DNA from: Janthinobacterium lividum
GTDB lineage: Bacteria > Pseudomonadota > Gammaproteobacteria > Burkholderiales > Burkholderiaceae_D
Reading direction: 5' to 3'
Assembly (NCBI RefSeq): GCF_011601275.1
Contig: NZ_JAAOLY010000025.1
Location: 1-64,000, forward strand
Length of the DNA: 64,000 nt
Below, piece after piece: positions 54,270-63,582 of this stretch. How positions within the stretch are numbered: the stretch's first letter is position 1; every line of letters begins with the position of its first letter. Below the pieces are notes generated by a model, which was not told the origin of the DNA, did no database searches, and saw only the letters and a list, made by a program, of their open reading frames with translations. Both the position numbers and the translations under genes were made by a program.

Positions 54270-54500
54270 TTTTGGCACGGTTCCATAGCAGGAAGTCATC
54301 GCCCCGGCTGGCCGAGTGTTCGGCGATGCGCGCCGGCGCACGACGCATCCAGGCATCATGGCCAACACCGTTTACCCTGGCGATCCAGATGAGCGAGTTG
54401 AGCGAAGTCGCGCGCTCACCACCGCAGCCGCCAGCAAACAGGCAATTGTAGCGGCCGAGCTGTATATATCGACATGCCATCGTTACAGTAGCGGCACAAT
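54270..54500 (-). pseudogene. IS66-family transposase C-terminal relic
   Basis: Minus-strand frame with LGRYNCLFAGGCGGERATSL, NSLIWIARVNGVGHDAWMRR and ARIAEHSASRGDDFLLWN, the well-known end of IS66 TnpC (GR.NWLFAGS..GGERAA...SL...AKLNG, then LLPWN). The catalytic core is missing. The remaining sequence to 54861 shows no supportable gene. Confidence 0.65.
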
Positions 54501-54861
54501 ACCGCTCCCAATATCCATGGTTCACTTGTCGTTTAAGCGTACCAGCGGCTTGTTCAACGGTCCCAACCTCGGCGTCATTGGGGGAGATAGCCATCAAGAG
54601 GGGTTTTGCTGTTGAGCGCTTTATGGGTGTTCCTAAAATCTCAGATAATAGTTCCTGCTATACAATCCAAGAAATAGTCCCAGTAGATAAGCGAACAATA
54701 ACGCTCATAAAAAAGATGAACGCCCGGCATTTTTCATCCGAGGCAACACCCCCAGGCCAGCGTTTGAAGTTTCCGGCAGAATAAAAAAGACTTCAAGAGA
54801 TCGACTACAACGGAGGCAAACTTTGCTCTCGTTAAGCTATCCTCATGAACACAATAGTCAC

Positions 54862-54897
54862 AAAAAAAGCTGTGTACACATCTGTGTACACAGCTTT
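54862..54897 (-). terminator. Intrinsic terminator of tRNA-Pro
   Basis: Perfect 15-bp inverted repeat (54866-54880 with 54883-54897) followed on the minus strand by a run of seven T (54862-54868 overlapping the stem end). It lies 41 nt beyond the tRNA 3' end. Confidence 0.85.
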
Positions 54898-54938
54898 CTA
54901 TCTCAGCAGCACAAAAACTGCTAAGTCTTTGATTCTTA

Positions 54939-55015
54939 TGGTCGGGACGGGAAGATTCGAACTTCCGACCCCATGCACCCCATGCATGTACGCTACCAGG
55001 CTGCGCTACGCCCCG
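54939..55015 (-). tRNA. tRNA-Pro (anticodon GGG)
   Basis: 77 nt including an encoded CCA. Acceptor stem CGGGGCG/CGTCCCG (one G-T pair), D-arm with GTAGCGCAGCCTGGTAGCG, anticodon stem CATGC/GCATG closing a 7-nt loop ATGGGGT with GGG at the anticodon position, T-arm with GTTCGAATC. It closely follows known bacterial tRNA-Pro(GGG). Its 3' end faces the accessory region to the left. Confidence 0.95.
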
Positions 55016-55117
55016 ACGAGGTGGGAATTATAGCAGACGCTTTTAGGTTTTTGCCATGCTTTGCGCATGATTCATATCGAACAGCGCAAACTTTTTTGCA
55101 TGCCCCGGCCAGGCGCC

Positions 55118-55732
55118 CTATTCGCTCAGCAGCAGCGCCGTGAGGACGATGCGAAAACCGGCGATCAGCGGTTCGACCTTGACGTCCGGATGATGAATGA
55201 AGCGCACGGGCAAGCCTTGGTACAGGGCCACCAGCGCATCGAGGCGTCCTTGCAGCATTTCTTCGTCGGCCGGCAAGCCGCGCTTGATGCGCGCGTCGCG
55301 GACGATGGCCAGGAATAACTGGCGCGAACGCTGGTCAGAGCATTGCAGCATTTCCGCGATCACCGGATTGCGCGACGCTTCGGCAAAAATTTCCAGCGGC
55401 ATCATCCACGATTTCTGATCCAGGGCTTCGAGCACATGCTCGCCCGCATTGTCGATCACCGACTGCAGCGGGTCTTCGCGCTGCGCCAGGTCCTGCATCA
55501 GGTTCGACACCCGCTCCGTATTCTGCATGACGAAGGCGGCGATAATCGCATCCTTGCTGTCAAAATAATTATAGATGTGGCCCGCGCTCATGCCGGCCGC
55601 TTTCGATATCTCGGCCATGCTGGCGCCGTGAAAGCCGCGGCGGCTGAAGCAGCTTTCGGCCGCATCGAGCACCTGCTTGCGTCGCGTGTTGGCGCGCTCC
55701 GGGTCCGGATGCTTCTTTTCAACTTGGTTCAT
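55118..55732 (-). CDS. TetR/AcrR family repressor
   Basis: 204 residues. N-terminal HTH (VLDAAESCFSRRGFHGASMA, EISKAAGMSAGHIYNYFDSK) and a helical ligand domain. It follows the outer membrane factor gene by 69 bp on the same strand, so it could be the last gene of the efflux operon. A palindrome in the operon promoter at 61715-61732 is a candidate binding site. Repression relieved by a pump substrate is the family norm, not shown here. Confidence 0.88.
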   Translation of the reverse strand: MNQVEKKHPDPERANTRRKQVLDAAESCFSRRGFHGASMAEISKAAGMSAGHIYNYFDSKDAIIAAFVMQNTERVSNLMQDLAQREDPLQSVIDNAGEHVLEALDQKSWMMPLEIFAEASRNPVIAEMLQCSDQRSRQLFLAIVRDARIKRGLPADEEMLQGRLDALVALYQGLPVRFIHHPDVKVEPLIAGFRIVLTALLLSE

Positions 55733-55801
55733 GATTTTCCAGTAGCGCGCCGGCCCTGCCCCCTGCGGACAAGGGCAAGGCCGGCGTCGGCGTCCCCGTG
55801 A

Positions 55802-57250
55802 TTATTGGGCGCCGCCAGCCGCCGCGACGGCTGTCTGCTCAGGCTGCCAACCGCCGCCCAGCACCTTGTACAAGGTAACCAGGTTGGTCGATTTGGCCAG
55901 GCGCGCCGTGATCAGGCTCTGCTGCGCCGTGTACAGCGCCCGCTGGGCCACCAGGGCGTTCAGGTAGGACTCGGCGCCCTGCTTGTAACGCGCGTCGTGG
56001 ATGGTGTAGCTCTTCGTCGACGCCTCGACCAGCGAGACCTGCGACTGCAGGCGCTCGTCGATGGTGCCGCGCTGGGCCAGCGCATCGGACACTTCGCGGA
56101 AGGCGACCTGGATCGCCTTTTCGTATTGCGCCACGGAGATTTCACGCTGCACCTTGGCGATATCGAGGTTGGCGCGGTTCACGCCGCCATCGAAGATCGG
56201 CAAGCTGATCTGCGGCAGGAAACTCCACGTGCCGCTGCCGCCCTTGAACAGGCCGGACAGGTTGTCGCTGACCGAACCCGCCGTCGCCGTCAGCGAAATG
56301 CGCGGGAAGAAGGCCGCGCGCGCCGCGCCGATGTTGGCGTTGGCCGCGCGCAGGGTGCGCTCGGCCGCCAGCACGTCGGGACGGCGTTGCAGCACGTCCG
56401 ATGGCACGCCGGACGGAATGTCCGCCAGGGCCGTCACGGCGCCGAACTCGCCTTGCGGCAGCAGTTCGGCCGGCACGGGGCCGCCCACCAGCAGCACCAG
56501 CGCGTTCTGGTCGAGCGCCACCTGGCTGGTGTAGACAGCCACGTCGGAACGGGCCGATTCGACACTGGTCTGGGCATCGTACTTGTCCAGGCCCGAGGTG
56601 GCGCCGGCACTGAAGCGGCGCACGGCCAGGTCATACGACGACTGCTGGCTCTTCAAGGTATCTTGCGCCACGCGCAGGCGCTGCTGGTCGGCCACCAGGT
56701 TCAGATAGGTGCTGGCCACTTCGGCCACCAGGCTGATCTGCTGCGCACGGCGTGCTTCTTCCGTGCCCAGATATTGTTCCAGCGCGCTGTCTGACAGGCT
56801 GCGCACGCGGCCGAAGAAATCCAGCTCGTACGCCGACACGCCCAGGTTCGCCGTGTACTGGCGATTGATCGACGCTTCACCCGTCGGGCTGGCGTTTTTC
56901 GAGATGCGCGTGGCCGACTGGCCGCCCGAGGCCGACAGGGTCGGGATCAGGGCGGCGCGTTCGATGCCGTACGTGGCGCGCGCCTTCTCGATGTTCAGGA
57001 TCGAGACGCGCAGGTCGCGGTTGTTGGCCAGCGCCAGTTCCAGTACCTGGCGCAAACGCGCATCGGCAAAGAACTCGCGCCAGGCGACGTCCGCCACCGG
57101 CTTGGCATCGGCGGCGGCCGTGTCGGCCTTGTAGGAAGGACCGGTCGGCCACGCCGTGGGCGCCGGCGCTGCCGGACGCTCGTACGTGGGAGCCAGGCTG
57201 CAACCGGCCAGCAAGGCCAGTGCCGCCATGGAGAGTAGCGTTTTTTTCAT
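55802..57250 (-). CDS. RND efflux outer membrane factor (OprM/AdeC-like lipoprotein)
   Basis: 482 residues. Lipoprotein signal (MKKTLLSMAALALLAGC), two OEP repeats, typical segments YELDFFGRVRSLSD and LQRRPDVLAAERTL. The ATG at 57248-57250 lies 1 nt after the pump stop with AAGGA upstream; an in-frame ATG 12 nt earlier overlaps the pump end. Last structural gene of the second RND operon. Confidence 0.92.
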   Translation of the reverse strand: MKKTLLSMAALALLAGCSLAPTYERPAAPAPTAWPTGPSYKADTAAADAKPVADVAWREFFADARLRQVLELALANNRDLRVSILNIEKARATYGIERAALIPTLSASGGQSATRISKNASPTGEASINRQYTANLGVSAYELDFFGRVRSLSDSALEQYLGTEEARRAQQISLVAEVASTYLNLVADQQRLRVAQDTLKSQQSSYDLAVRRFSAGATSGLDKYDAQTSVESARSDVAVYTSQVALDQNALVLLVGGPVPAELLPQGEFGAVTALADIPSGVPSDVLQRRPDVLAAERTLRAANANIGAARAAFFPRISLTATAGSVSDNLSGLFKGGSGTWSFLPQISLPIFDGGVNRANLDIAKVQREISVAQYEKAIQVAFREVSDALAQRGTIDERLQSQVSLVEASTKSYTIHDARYKQGAESYLNALVAQRALYTAQQSLITARLAKSTNLVTLYKVLGGGWQPEQTAVAAAGGAQ

Positions 57251-57251
57251 A

Positions 57252-60200
57252 TTAATGCGCATCCTTAGAAAGCGTGACGGCTGGAGAACCAGGCGTCGCC
57301 GGCGTGGTCGGCGCGTCCGACTTCGAGAAGAAGCCGCGCACCAGCACGAAGAACACCGGCACGAAGAAGATACCGAGGAACGTGGCCGTCAACATACCGC
57401 CCAGCACGCCGATACCGATGGCGTTCTGGCTGCCGGAACCGGCGCCGCTGGAAATAGCCAGTGGCAACACGCCCAGGCCGAAGGCAATCGACGTCATCAG
57501 AATTGGACGCAGACGCAGACGCACCGCATGCAAGGTCGCGTCCAGCAGCGACATGCCCGATTCCTGCATTTCCTTGGCAAACTCGACGATCAGAATCGCA
57601 TTCTTCGCCGACAGGCCCACCACCGTGAGCAAGCCCACCTGGAAGTACACGTCGTTCGACAGGCCGAAGAACCACGTGCCCAGCACGGCGCCGATCACGC
57701 CCAGCGGTACCACCAGCAGCACCGAGAAAGGAATCGACCAGCTTTCATACAGCGCGGCCAGGCACAGGAAGACGATCAGCAGCGACAGCGCATACAGCTG
57801 CGGCGTCTGCGAACCGGATTCGCGCTCTTCCAGCGATACGCCGGTCCAGCTCATGCCGATGCCAGGCGGCAGCTTGGCGACCATTTCTTCCATCGCGTTC
57901 ATGGCGGCGCCCGTGCTCTGGCCCGGCGCCGGCGTACCGAGAATCTCTACCGACGGCAAGCCGTTGTAGCGTTCCAGGCGTGGCGAAGCGTAGATCCACT
58001 TGCCCGTGGCGAAGGCCGAGAACGGCACCATCTGGCCAGCGGTATTGCGCACGAACCACTTGTTCAAGTCTTCCGGCAGCATGCGCGATTCGGCATTACC
58101 TTGCATGAACACTTTCTTCACACGGCCGCGGTCGAGGAAGTCGTTCACATACGAACTACCCCAGCCCACGCTCAGCACGCGGTTGATTTCCGAGATCTGC
58201 AAGCCCAGCGCGGTAGCTTTCTGCTGGTCGATGTCGATCTTGTACTGCGGCGTATCTTCCTGGCCGTTCGGGCGCACGCCGACCATGGCCGGATTTTGCG
58301 ACGCCATGCCCAGCAACTGGTTACGCGCCGCCATCAGGGCGTCATGGCCGACACCGCCGATATCCTGCAGCTGCATGTCGAAACCGGTGGCGTTACCCAG
58401 TTCCAGCACGGCAGGCGGAGCGAACGTAAACACCATCGCATCCTTGATCTGCAACAACTTGCCCATGGCACGACCGGCCACGGCCGGCGCTTTTTGCGCC
58501 ACGTCCTTGCGCAGCGACCAGTCTTTCAGGCGCACGAAGGCGATACCCGTATTCTGGCCATTACCGCCGAAGCTGAAACCGGCCACGGCAAACACGGAAG
58601 CGACGTTATCTTTCTCGCTGTTCATGAAGTGGTCTTCGACCTGCTCGATCACTTTCAGGGTGCGCTCTTGCGTGGCGCCCGTCGGCAATTGAATCTGTGT
58701 AAACAGGATGCCCTGGTCTTCTTCGGGCAGGAAGGACGTTGGCAGACGCATAAAGATGAACACCAGGCCGGCCAGCAACAGCACGTACAGCAGCATCGAG
58801 CGGAAACGGTGCGTGATCATGGCGCCGACCCAGCCCTGGTACTTGTTGCTGCTGCTATCGAAACTGCGGTTGAACCAGCCGAAGAAACCCTTGTTGGTCG
58901 CGTGATGGCCTTTTTCGACCGGCTTGAGCAAGGTGGCGCACAAGGCTGGCGTAAACACCAGCGCGACGACGACGGACAGCACCATCGACGAGACGATCGT
59001 GATCGAGAACTGGCGGTAAATCACGCCCGTCGAACCGCCGAAGAAGGCCATCGGCACGAACACGGCCGACAGCACCATGGCGATACCGACCAGCGCGCCC
59101 GTGATCTGCGTCATGGACTTGCGCGTCGCTTCCAGCGGCGACAAGCCCTCTTCGCTCATCACGCGCTCGACGTTTTCCACCACCACGATCGCATCATCGA
59201 CCAGCAGGCCGATGGCCAGTACCATGGCGAACATGGTCAGGGTATTGATCGAGTAACCGAAGGCATTCAGGATGCCGAAGGTACCGAGCAGCACGACCGG
59301 CACGGCCATGGTCGGAATCAGGGTAGCGCGGAAGTTTTGCAGGAACAGATACATCACCAGGAATACCAGGATGACGGCTTCGACCAGGGTCTTGACCACT
59401 TCCTCGATCGACAGTTTCACGAACGGGGTAGTGTCGAACGCCACCTGGTAGCTCATGCCTTCAGGGAATTGTTTGCTCAGGTTGCCCAGCATGGCTTTCG
59501 CCGCGTTGGCCGTATCGAGCGCGTTGGCGCCCGTCGCCAGCTTGATCGCCACGCCGGTTGCCGCATGGCCGTTGTAGCGGGCCACGGTGTTGTAGTTCTC
59601 GCGGCCCAGTTCCATGCTGGCCACATCCTTCAGGTGCACCATGGCGCCCTCGGTGGTGGTTTTCAGCAAGATGGCGCCGAACTGCTCCACCGTCTGCAAG
59701 CGGCTTTGCGCCGAGACGGTAGCGTTCAGCTGCTGGCCCTTGACGGACGGCGTGCCGCCCAGTTCACCGGCCGACACTTCCGCATTCTGCGCCTGCACGG
59801 CCGTGATCACGTCCGCCGGGGTCAGGTTAAAACTTTGCAACTTGGCCGGGTCGAGCCAGATACGCATGGCGTACTGCGAACCGAACAGCGTCACATCGCC
59901 CACGCCCGGCACGCGGCTGAGCGGATCGACGACGTTGGCGGCCACATAGTCGCTCAAGTCGGTCTGGTCCATCTTGCCGTTTTCGGAAATGAAGCCGAAC
60001 ACCATCAGGAAGTTTTTCGTGGCTTTCGACACGACAAGACCCTGTTGCGTGACAGCCGTCGGCAGCAGTGGCGTAGCCAGCTGCAGCTTGTTCTGTACCT
60101 GCACCTGGGCGATGTCGGGATTGGTGCCGCTGGTAAACGTCAGCGTGATGCTGATGCCGCCAGTCGCATCGCTCGACGAGGACATGTAGCGCAAGCCGTC

Positions 60201-60416
60201 GATACCCTTCATCTTTTGTTCGATGACCTGGGTGACCGCATCTTCCACGGTCTTGGCGGAAGCGCCAGGGTAGGAGCCGCTGATCGAAATCGACGGCGGA
60301 GCGATGCTCGGGTACTGCGCGATCGGCAGGCTGAGGATCGAAATCACGCCGGCAAGCATGATGACGATCGCGACCACCCAGGCAAAAATCGGGCGGTCAA
60401 TGAAAAAACGGGCCAT
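57252..60416 (-). CDS. RND multidrug efflux pump, HAE-1 family (AcrB/MexB/AdeB-like)
   Basis: 1054 residues starting MARFFIDRPIFAWVVAI, 12 TM segments in two repeats, TM4 motif LLVDDAIVVVENVERVM with the proton-relay aspartates, and AcrB-type docking loops (SVGWGSSYVNDFLDRGRVKK). AGGAG precedes the ATG. It pumps amphiphilic drugs through the adjacent channel. It is closer in wording to AcrB/MexB than the pump at 7-10 kb. Confidence 0.95.
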   Translation of the reverse strand: MARFFIDRPIFAWVVAIVIMLAGVISILSLPIAQYPSIAPPSISISGSYPGASAKTVEDAVTQVIEQKMKGIDGLRYMSSSSDATGGISITLTFTSGTNPDIAQVQVQNKLQLATPLLPTAVTQQGLVVSKATKNFLMVFGFISENGKMDQTDLSDYVAANVVDPLSRVPGVGDVTLFGSQYAMRIWLDPAKLQSFNLTPADVITAVQAQNAEVSAGELGGTPSVKGQQLNATVSAQSRLQTVEQFGAILLKTTTEGAMVHLKDVASMELGRENYNTVARYNGHAATGVAIKLATGANALDTANAAKAMLGNLSKQFPEGMSYQVAFDTTPFVKLSIEEVVKTLVEAVILVFLVMYLFLQNFRATLIPTMAVPVVLLGTFGILNAFGYSINTLTMFAMVLAIGLLVDDAIVVVENVERVMSEEGLSPLEATRKSMTQITGALVGIAMVLSAVFVPMAFFGGSTGVIYRQFSITIVSSMVLSVVVALVFTPALCATLLKPVEKGHHATNKGFFGWFNRSFDSSSNKYQGWVGAMITHRFRSMLLYVLLLAGLVFIFMRLPTSFLPEEDQGILFTQIQLPTGATQERTLKVIEQVEDHFMNSEKDNVASVFAVAGFSFGGNGQNTGIAFVRLKDWSLRKDVAQKAPAVAGRAMGKLLQIKDAMVFTFAPPAVLELGNATGFDMQLQDIGGVGHDALMAARNQLLGMASQNPAMVGVRPNGQEDTPQYKIDIDQQKATALGLQISEINRVLSVGWGSSYVNDFLDRGRVKKVFMQGNAESRMLPEDLNKWFVRNTAGQMVPFSAFATGKWIYASPRLERYNGLPSVEILGTPAPGQSTGAAMNAMEEMVAKLPPGIGMSWTGVSLEERESGSQTPQLYALSLLIVFLCLAALYESWSIPFSVLLVVPLGVIGAVLGTWFFGLSNDVYFQVGLLTVVGLSAKNAILIVEFAKEMQESGMSLLDATLHAVRLRLRPILMTSIAFGLGVLPLAISSGAGSGSQNAIGIGVLGGMLTATFLGIFFVPVFFVLVRGFFSKSDAPTTPATPGSPAVTLSKDAH

Positions 60417-60431
60417 TAATATTCTCCTGAA

Positions 60432-61646
60432 TTAGTGGGCGCTGGCAGCCGATGCGGCGGCAGAAGCGGCAGCGGCTGGCGCAGTAGCAGCTTCGGCCTT
60501 GGCTGGCACGGCAACGGCTGGGGCGCCTGGCTTGACTTTTTGCAAGCCTTCCACGATCACGCGATCGCCTGCGGCCAGGCCGGACGTCACCAGCCAGTTG
60601 GTGCCGACGGTACCGCTGGTGGTCAGCACGCGCTGCTCGACCTTGTTTTCCTTGTTCAGGATCATGGCCGTGGCCTGGCCCTTCTGGTTGCGCGTCACGC
60701 CCACTTGCGGCACGGTAATGGCTTTCTCATCGACGCCCGTTTCCAGCTGCGCACGCACGTACATACCTGGCAGCAATTCACCTTTCGGATTCGGGAACAG
60801 CGCGCGCAAGATCACATTGCCCGTGGTCGGATCGACCGTCACGCCGGAAAACTGCAGCTTGCCCGATTCGCCGTACTTGCTGCCGTCCGGCAGAATCAGG
60901 TCGACCTTGGCCTGGCCTTCGCCCACTTTCTTCAGCGAGCCGTCGGCCATCTGGCGCTTCAGGCGCAGCAAATCCGTGCTCGACTGGGTCACGTCGACAT
61001 AGATCGGATCGAGTTGCTGCACGGTGGTCAGCGCTTCGGTCTGGCCTGCGGTGACCAGCGCGCCGGCCGTCACGGTCGAGCGGCTGGTGCGGCCGCTGAT
61101 CGGCGCCGTCACGGTGCTGTAGCGCAGGTTGATGTTGGCCGATTCCAGCGCCGCGGTGGCGGACTCGACGTCTGCCTTGGCTTGCTCGAACGCAGCGACG
61201 GCATCATCGTATTCCTGGCGGCTCACGCCTTCGATGGCGACCAGTTCCTTGTAGCGCGACGCTTTCGGACCGGCCGTCAGCAGATTGGCCTTGGCTTTCG
61301 ACAGCGCGGCCTTGGCCGAATTGGCGGCAGCCTGGTACGTGGCGGAATCGATCTGGTACAGGGCCGTGCCCGCTTTCACATCGCTACCCTCGACAAACAG
61401 GCGCTTCTGGATCAAGCCGCCGACTTGCGGGCGCACATCGGCGACCTGATAGGCGTTCGTGCGGCCGGGCAATTCGGCACTCATCGGCAACGCGGCCGGA
61501 TTAACAGTAAACACGACCACCTGTGGCGCTTGTTGCGCGTGAGGTGCTTCCTGTTTTTTACTGCAGCCGGCCATGATTACAGTGGCGCACAGAACGGCAA
61601 TAGCGCCGCTCGTACGCGGCGACGTCAGGGAAAAGGTTGGTTGCAT
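60432..61646 (-). CDS. RND efflux periplasmic adaptor (AcrA/MexA-like)
   Basis: 404 residues. Lipoprotein signal (ATVIMAGCSKK), lipoyl halves (DVRPQVGGLIQKRLFVEG and TVTAPISGRTSRSTVTAGAL), alpha-hairpin, beta-barrel and membrane-proximal domain. The last 25 residues are a low-complexity Ala-rich tail, longer than in AcrA. First gene of the operon; 15 nt separate it from the pump. The promoter lies at about 61715-61745. Confidence 0.93.
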   Translation of the reverse strand: MQPTFSLTSPRTSGAIAVLCATVIMAGCSKKQEAPHAQQAPQVVVFTVNPAALPMSAELPGRTNAYQVADVRPQVGGLIQKRLFVEGSDVKAGTALYQIDSATYQAAANSAKAALSKAKANLLTAGPKASRYKELVAIEGVSRQEYDDAVAAFEQAKADVESATAALESANINLRYSTVTAPISGRTSRSTVTAGALVTAGQTEALTTVQQLDPIYVDVTQSSTDLLRLKRQMADGSLKKVGEGQAKVDLILPDGSKYGESGKLQFSGVTVDPTTGNVILRALFPNPKGELLPGMYVRAQLETGVDEKAITVPQVGVTRNQKGQATAMILNKENKVEQRVLTTSGTVGTNWLVTSGLAAGDRVIVEGLQKVKPGAPAVAVPAKAEAATAPAAAASAAASAASAH

Positions 61647-61714
61647 CTTGGACTTTCTGAAAAAGAAGCTGGCTAGTGTCGTTAGAAATGACTAAATTTA
61701 TTAACGCAGATCAA

Positions 61715-61732
61715 AGAATGAACGATCATTCT
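61715..61732. promoter_or_regulatory. Probable TetR-type operator in the second RND promoter
   Basis: Palindrome AGAATGA-ACGA-TCATTCT (7-bp arms). On the minus strand a -35 TTGACG (61738-61743) lies just upstream, and 17 bp on the weak -10 CATTCT falls inside the palindrome, so binding would block the promoter. The arms resemble sites of AcrR-like repressors. Confidence 0.6.
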
Positions 61733-62066
61733 AAAATCGTCAAGCATCGTTACAATTGAAACATAGTAACCATCAAGCGAATTAAATTATCAATGAGGCA
61801 ACAAAGTAAAGGCAACTACAGCAGCGGCACGCCAGCAAAGTCAGCTACGAAGCTGGCGTACGGTGGCAAAAATGACAATGCGGAAAAGGTGGATTGAGTG
61901 AATACTGTAGCAGGGTCAAGATTTCTTTGCTGAACTGACCGACACGGACGCAACACCGCTCCTCACGGCAGGCGTGGCGGAATAATTATTTACCAATGGT
62001 ATCGAAAAGACATGCCGCGGCAGACGCGCTACTATATTGACTACGACGTGGCGAAGCGGGGGCGCG

Positions 62067-63575
62067 ATGATGACGGCACAGGCGCAAGAAATGGCGCAAC
62101 ACAATGGCGCGGGCGGCCTGGACGCACTGCTGTCGACGGGCGTACCCGGCCTCGACACCATTCTCACGGGCGGTTTGCTGGCCGAGCGCCTGTACCTGGT
62201 CGAGGGAGTGCCCGGCACGGGCAAGACCACCTTGGCGCTGCAGTTTCTGGCCGAAGGGGCGCGCCGGGGCGTGCCCGTGCTGTATATCGCGCTGGCCGAA
62301 TCCGAGATCGAACTGCGCGCCGCCGCCCTGTCGCACGGCTGGGACCTGGCCGGCATCGCCATCGAAGAGGTGGCGCCCAATGACGACATGCTCGATCCCG
62401 AGCGCCAGTACACCATTTTCCACCCGTCGGAAATCGAACTGGCCTCGACCAACCAGCGCATCCTGGCCGCCATCGAAAAGCACCGCCCTGCCCGCCTCGT
62501 GCTCGATTCGCTGTCCGAATTGCAGCTGCTGGCGGAAAACCCCCTGCGCTACCGGCGCCAGGTCGTGGCCTTGAAACAATACCTGGCCAGCCGGCACTGC
62601 ACCACCATGCTGATCGACGACCGTTCCGCGCTCGACGACGGCTTGCAAGTGCGTAGCGTGGCCCACTGCGTGATCTCGCTGGAGCTGCAAAACCAGGACT
62701 ACGGCATAGACCGGCGCCGCGTGCGCGTGGTGAAATACCGGGGTGTGCCGTTTCGCAGCGGCACGCACGACTACAAGATCGCCCATGACGGCCTGGTCGT
62801 CTTTCCGCGCCTGGTGGCGGCCGACACGCGCCGCGATGGCGGCCATCAGCGCCTGACGAGCGGCGTACCCGAGCTCGACGCCATGATAGGCGGCGGCCTG
62901 GAAGAAGGCATGAGCACGCTCATTTCCGGGCCCGCCGGCAGCGGCAAGTCCACCCTGGCGGCGCAATTTGTGCACGCGGCAACAAAGCGCGGCGAACCGT
63001 GCGCCATGTTCCTGTTCGAAGAAGCGCGCAGCAAGCTCCTGACCCGGGCCGACAGCGTGGGCATGCGCCTGCAGGCGGCGCTCGACACGGGCTTGCTGAG
63101 CGCACAGCAGATCGATCCGGCCGAACTGACACCGGGCGAATTCGCCCAGGCCGTCGTCGACGCGGCGCAGCGGGGCGCCAAGGTGATCGTCATCGATAGC
63201 CTGAACGGCTACATGCATGCCGTACCCGATGAGCGTTTCCAGAGCACCTACCTGCACGAACTGCTTAATTACCTGAGCCAGCACGGCGTGGCCACCCTGC
63301 TCGTTGGCGTGCAGCAAAACATGCTGGGCACCTCGATGACGACGGCGGCCGACGCCAGCTATCTGGCCGACAGCGTCATCATGCTGCGCTATTACGAAAC
63401 GGAAGGCGAGGTGCGGCAAGCCATTTCCGTCTTCAAGAAGCGGGGCAGCGCGCACGAGCGCAGCATCCGCCGCTTCGACATCAGCCCGCAGGGCATCCGC
63501 ATCGGCCCCGCCCTGGCCGGCTTTCACGGCATCCTGTCGGGCTTGCCCACCATCGGCGGCACGCCTTTCCCGTAG
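62067..63575 (+). CDS. KaiC-like double-domain ATPase
   Basis: 502 residues with two RecA/KaiC domains: Walker A GVPGTGKTT (47-55) and GPAGSGKST (288-296), with LTGGLLAERLYLVEG and IGGGLEEGMSTLISG before them. The second domain keeps the paired glutamates after the nucleotide site (FLFEEARSKL); the first has ALAESEIEL. Outside cyanobacteria such proteins are signalling ATPases, often beside histidine kinases; clock function should not be assumed (no KaiA or KaiB here). ATG at 62067 follows GGGGG; an in-frame TTG at 62037 is less likely. Confidence 0.88.
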   Translation: MMTAQAQEMAQHNGAGGLDALLSTGVPGLDTILTGGLLAERLYLVEGVPGTGKTTLALQFLAEGARRGVPVLYIALAESEIELRAAALSHGWDLAGIAIEEVAPNDDMLDPERQYTIFHPSEIELASTNQRILAAIEKHRPARLVLDSLSELQLLAENPLRYRRQVVALKQYLASRHCTTMLIDDRSALDDGLQVRSVAHCVISLELQNQDYGIDRRRVRVVKYRGVPFRSGTHDYKIAHDGLVVFPRLVAADTRRDGGHQRLTSGVPELDAMIGGGLEEGMSTLISGPAGSGKSTLAAQFVHAATKRGEPCAMFLFEEARSKLLTRADSVGMRLQAALDTGLLSAQQIDPAELTPGEFAQAVVDAAQRGAKVIVIDSLNGYMHAVPDERFQSTYLHELLNYLSQHGVATLLVGVQQNMLGTSMTTAADASYLADSVIMLRYYETEGEVRQAISVFKKRGSAHERSIRRFDISPQGIRIGPALAGFHGILSGLPTIGGTPFP

Positions 63576-63582
63576 GAATGCC

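Noticed and set aside
53903..54286. Minus-strand frame after the IS3 element as an IS6-type transposase end
   Set aside because: Only a vague resemblance (FRSLDS, GIEAWHATH) without catalytic residues. The overlapping plus frame is equally protein-like.
57156..60419. 1087-codon plus-strand frame opposite the second RND pump
   Set aside because: Antisense shadow with His/Arg/Gln-rich composition; the minus-strand pump is unmistakable. The same applies to the long plus frames opposite 7-11.4 kb, 15.6-17.7 kb and 24.4-26.2 kb.
62067..63575. A circadian clock component
   Set aside because: KaiC-like domains alone do not imply a clock; no KaiA or KaiB gene is present, and the neighbour looks like a sensory protein.
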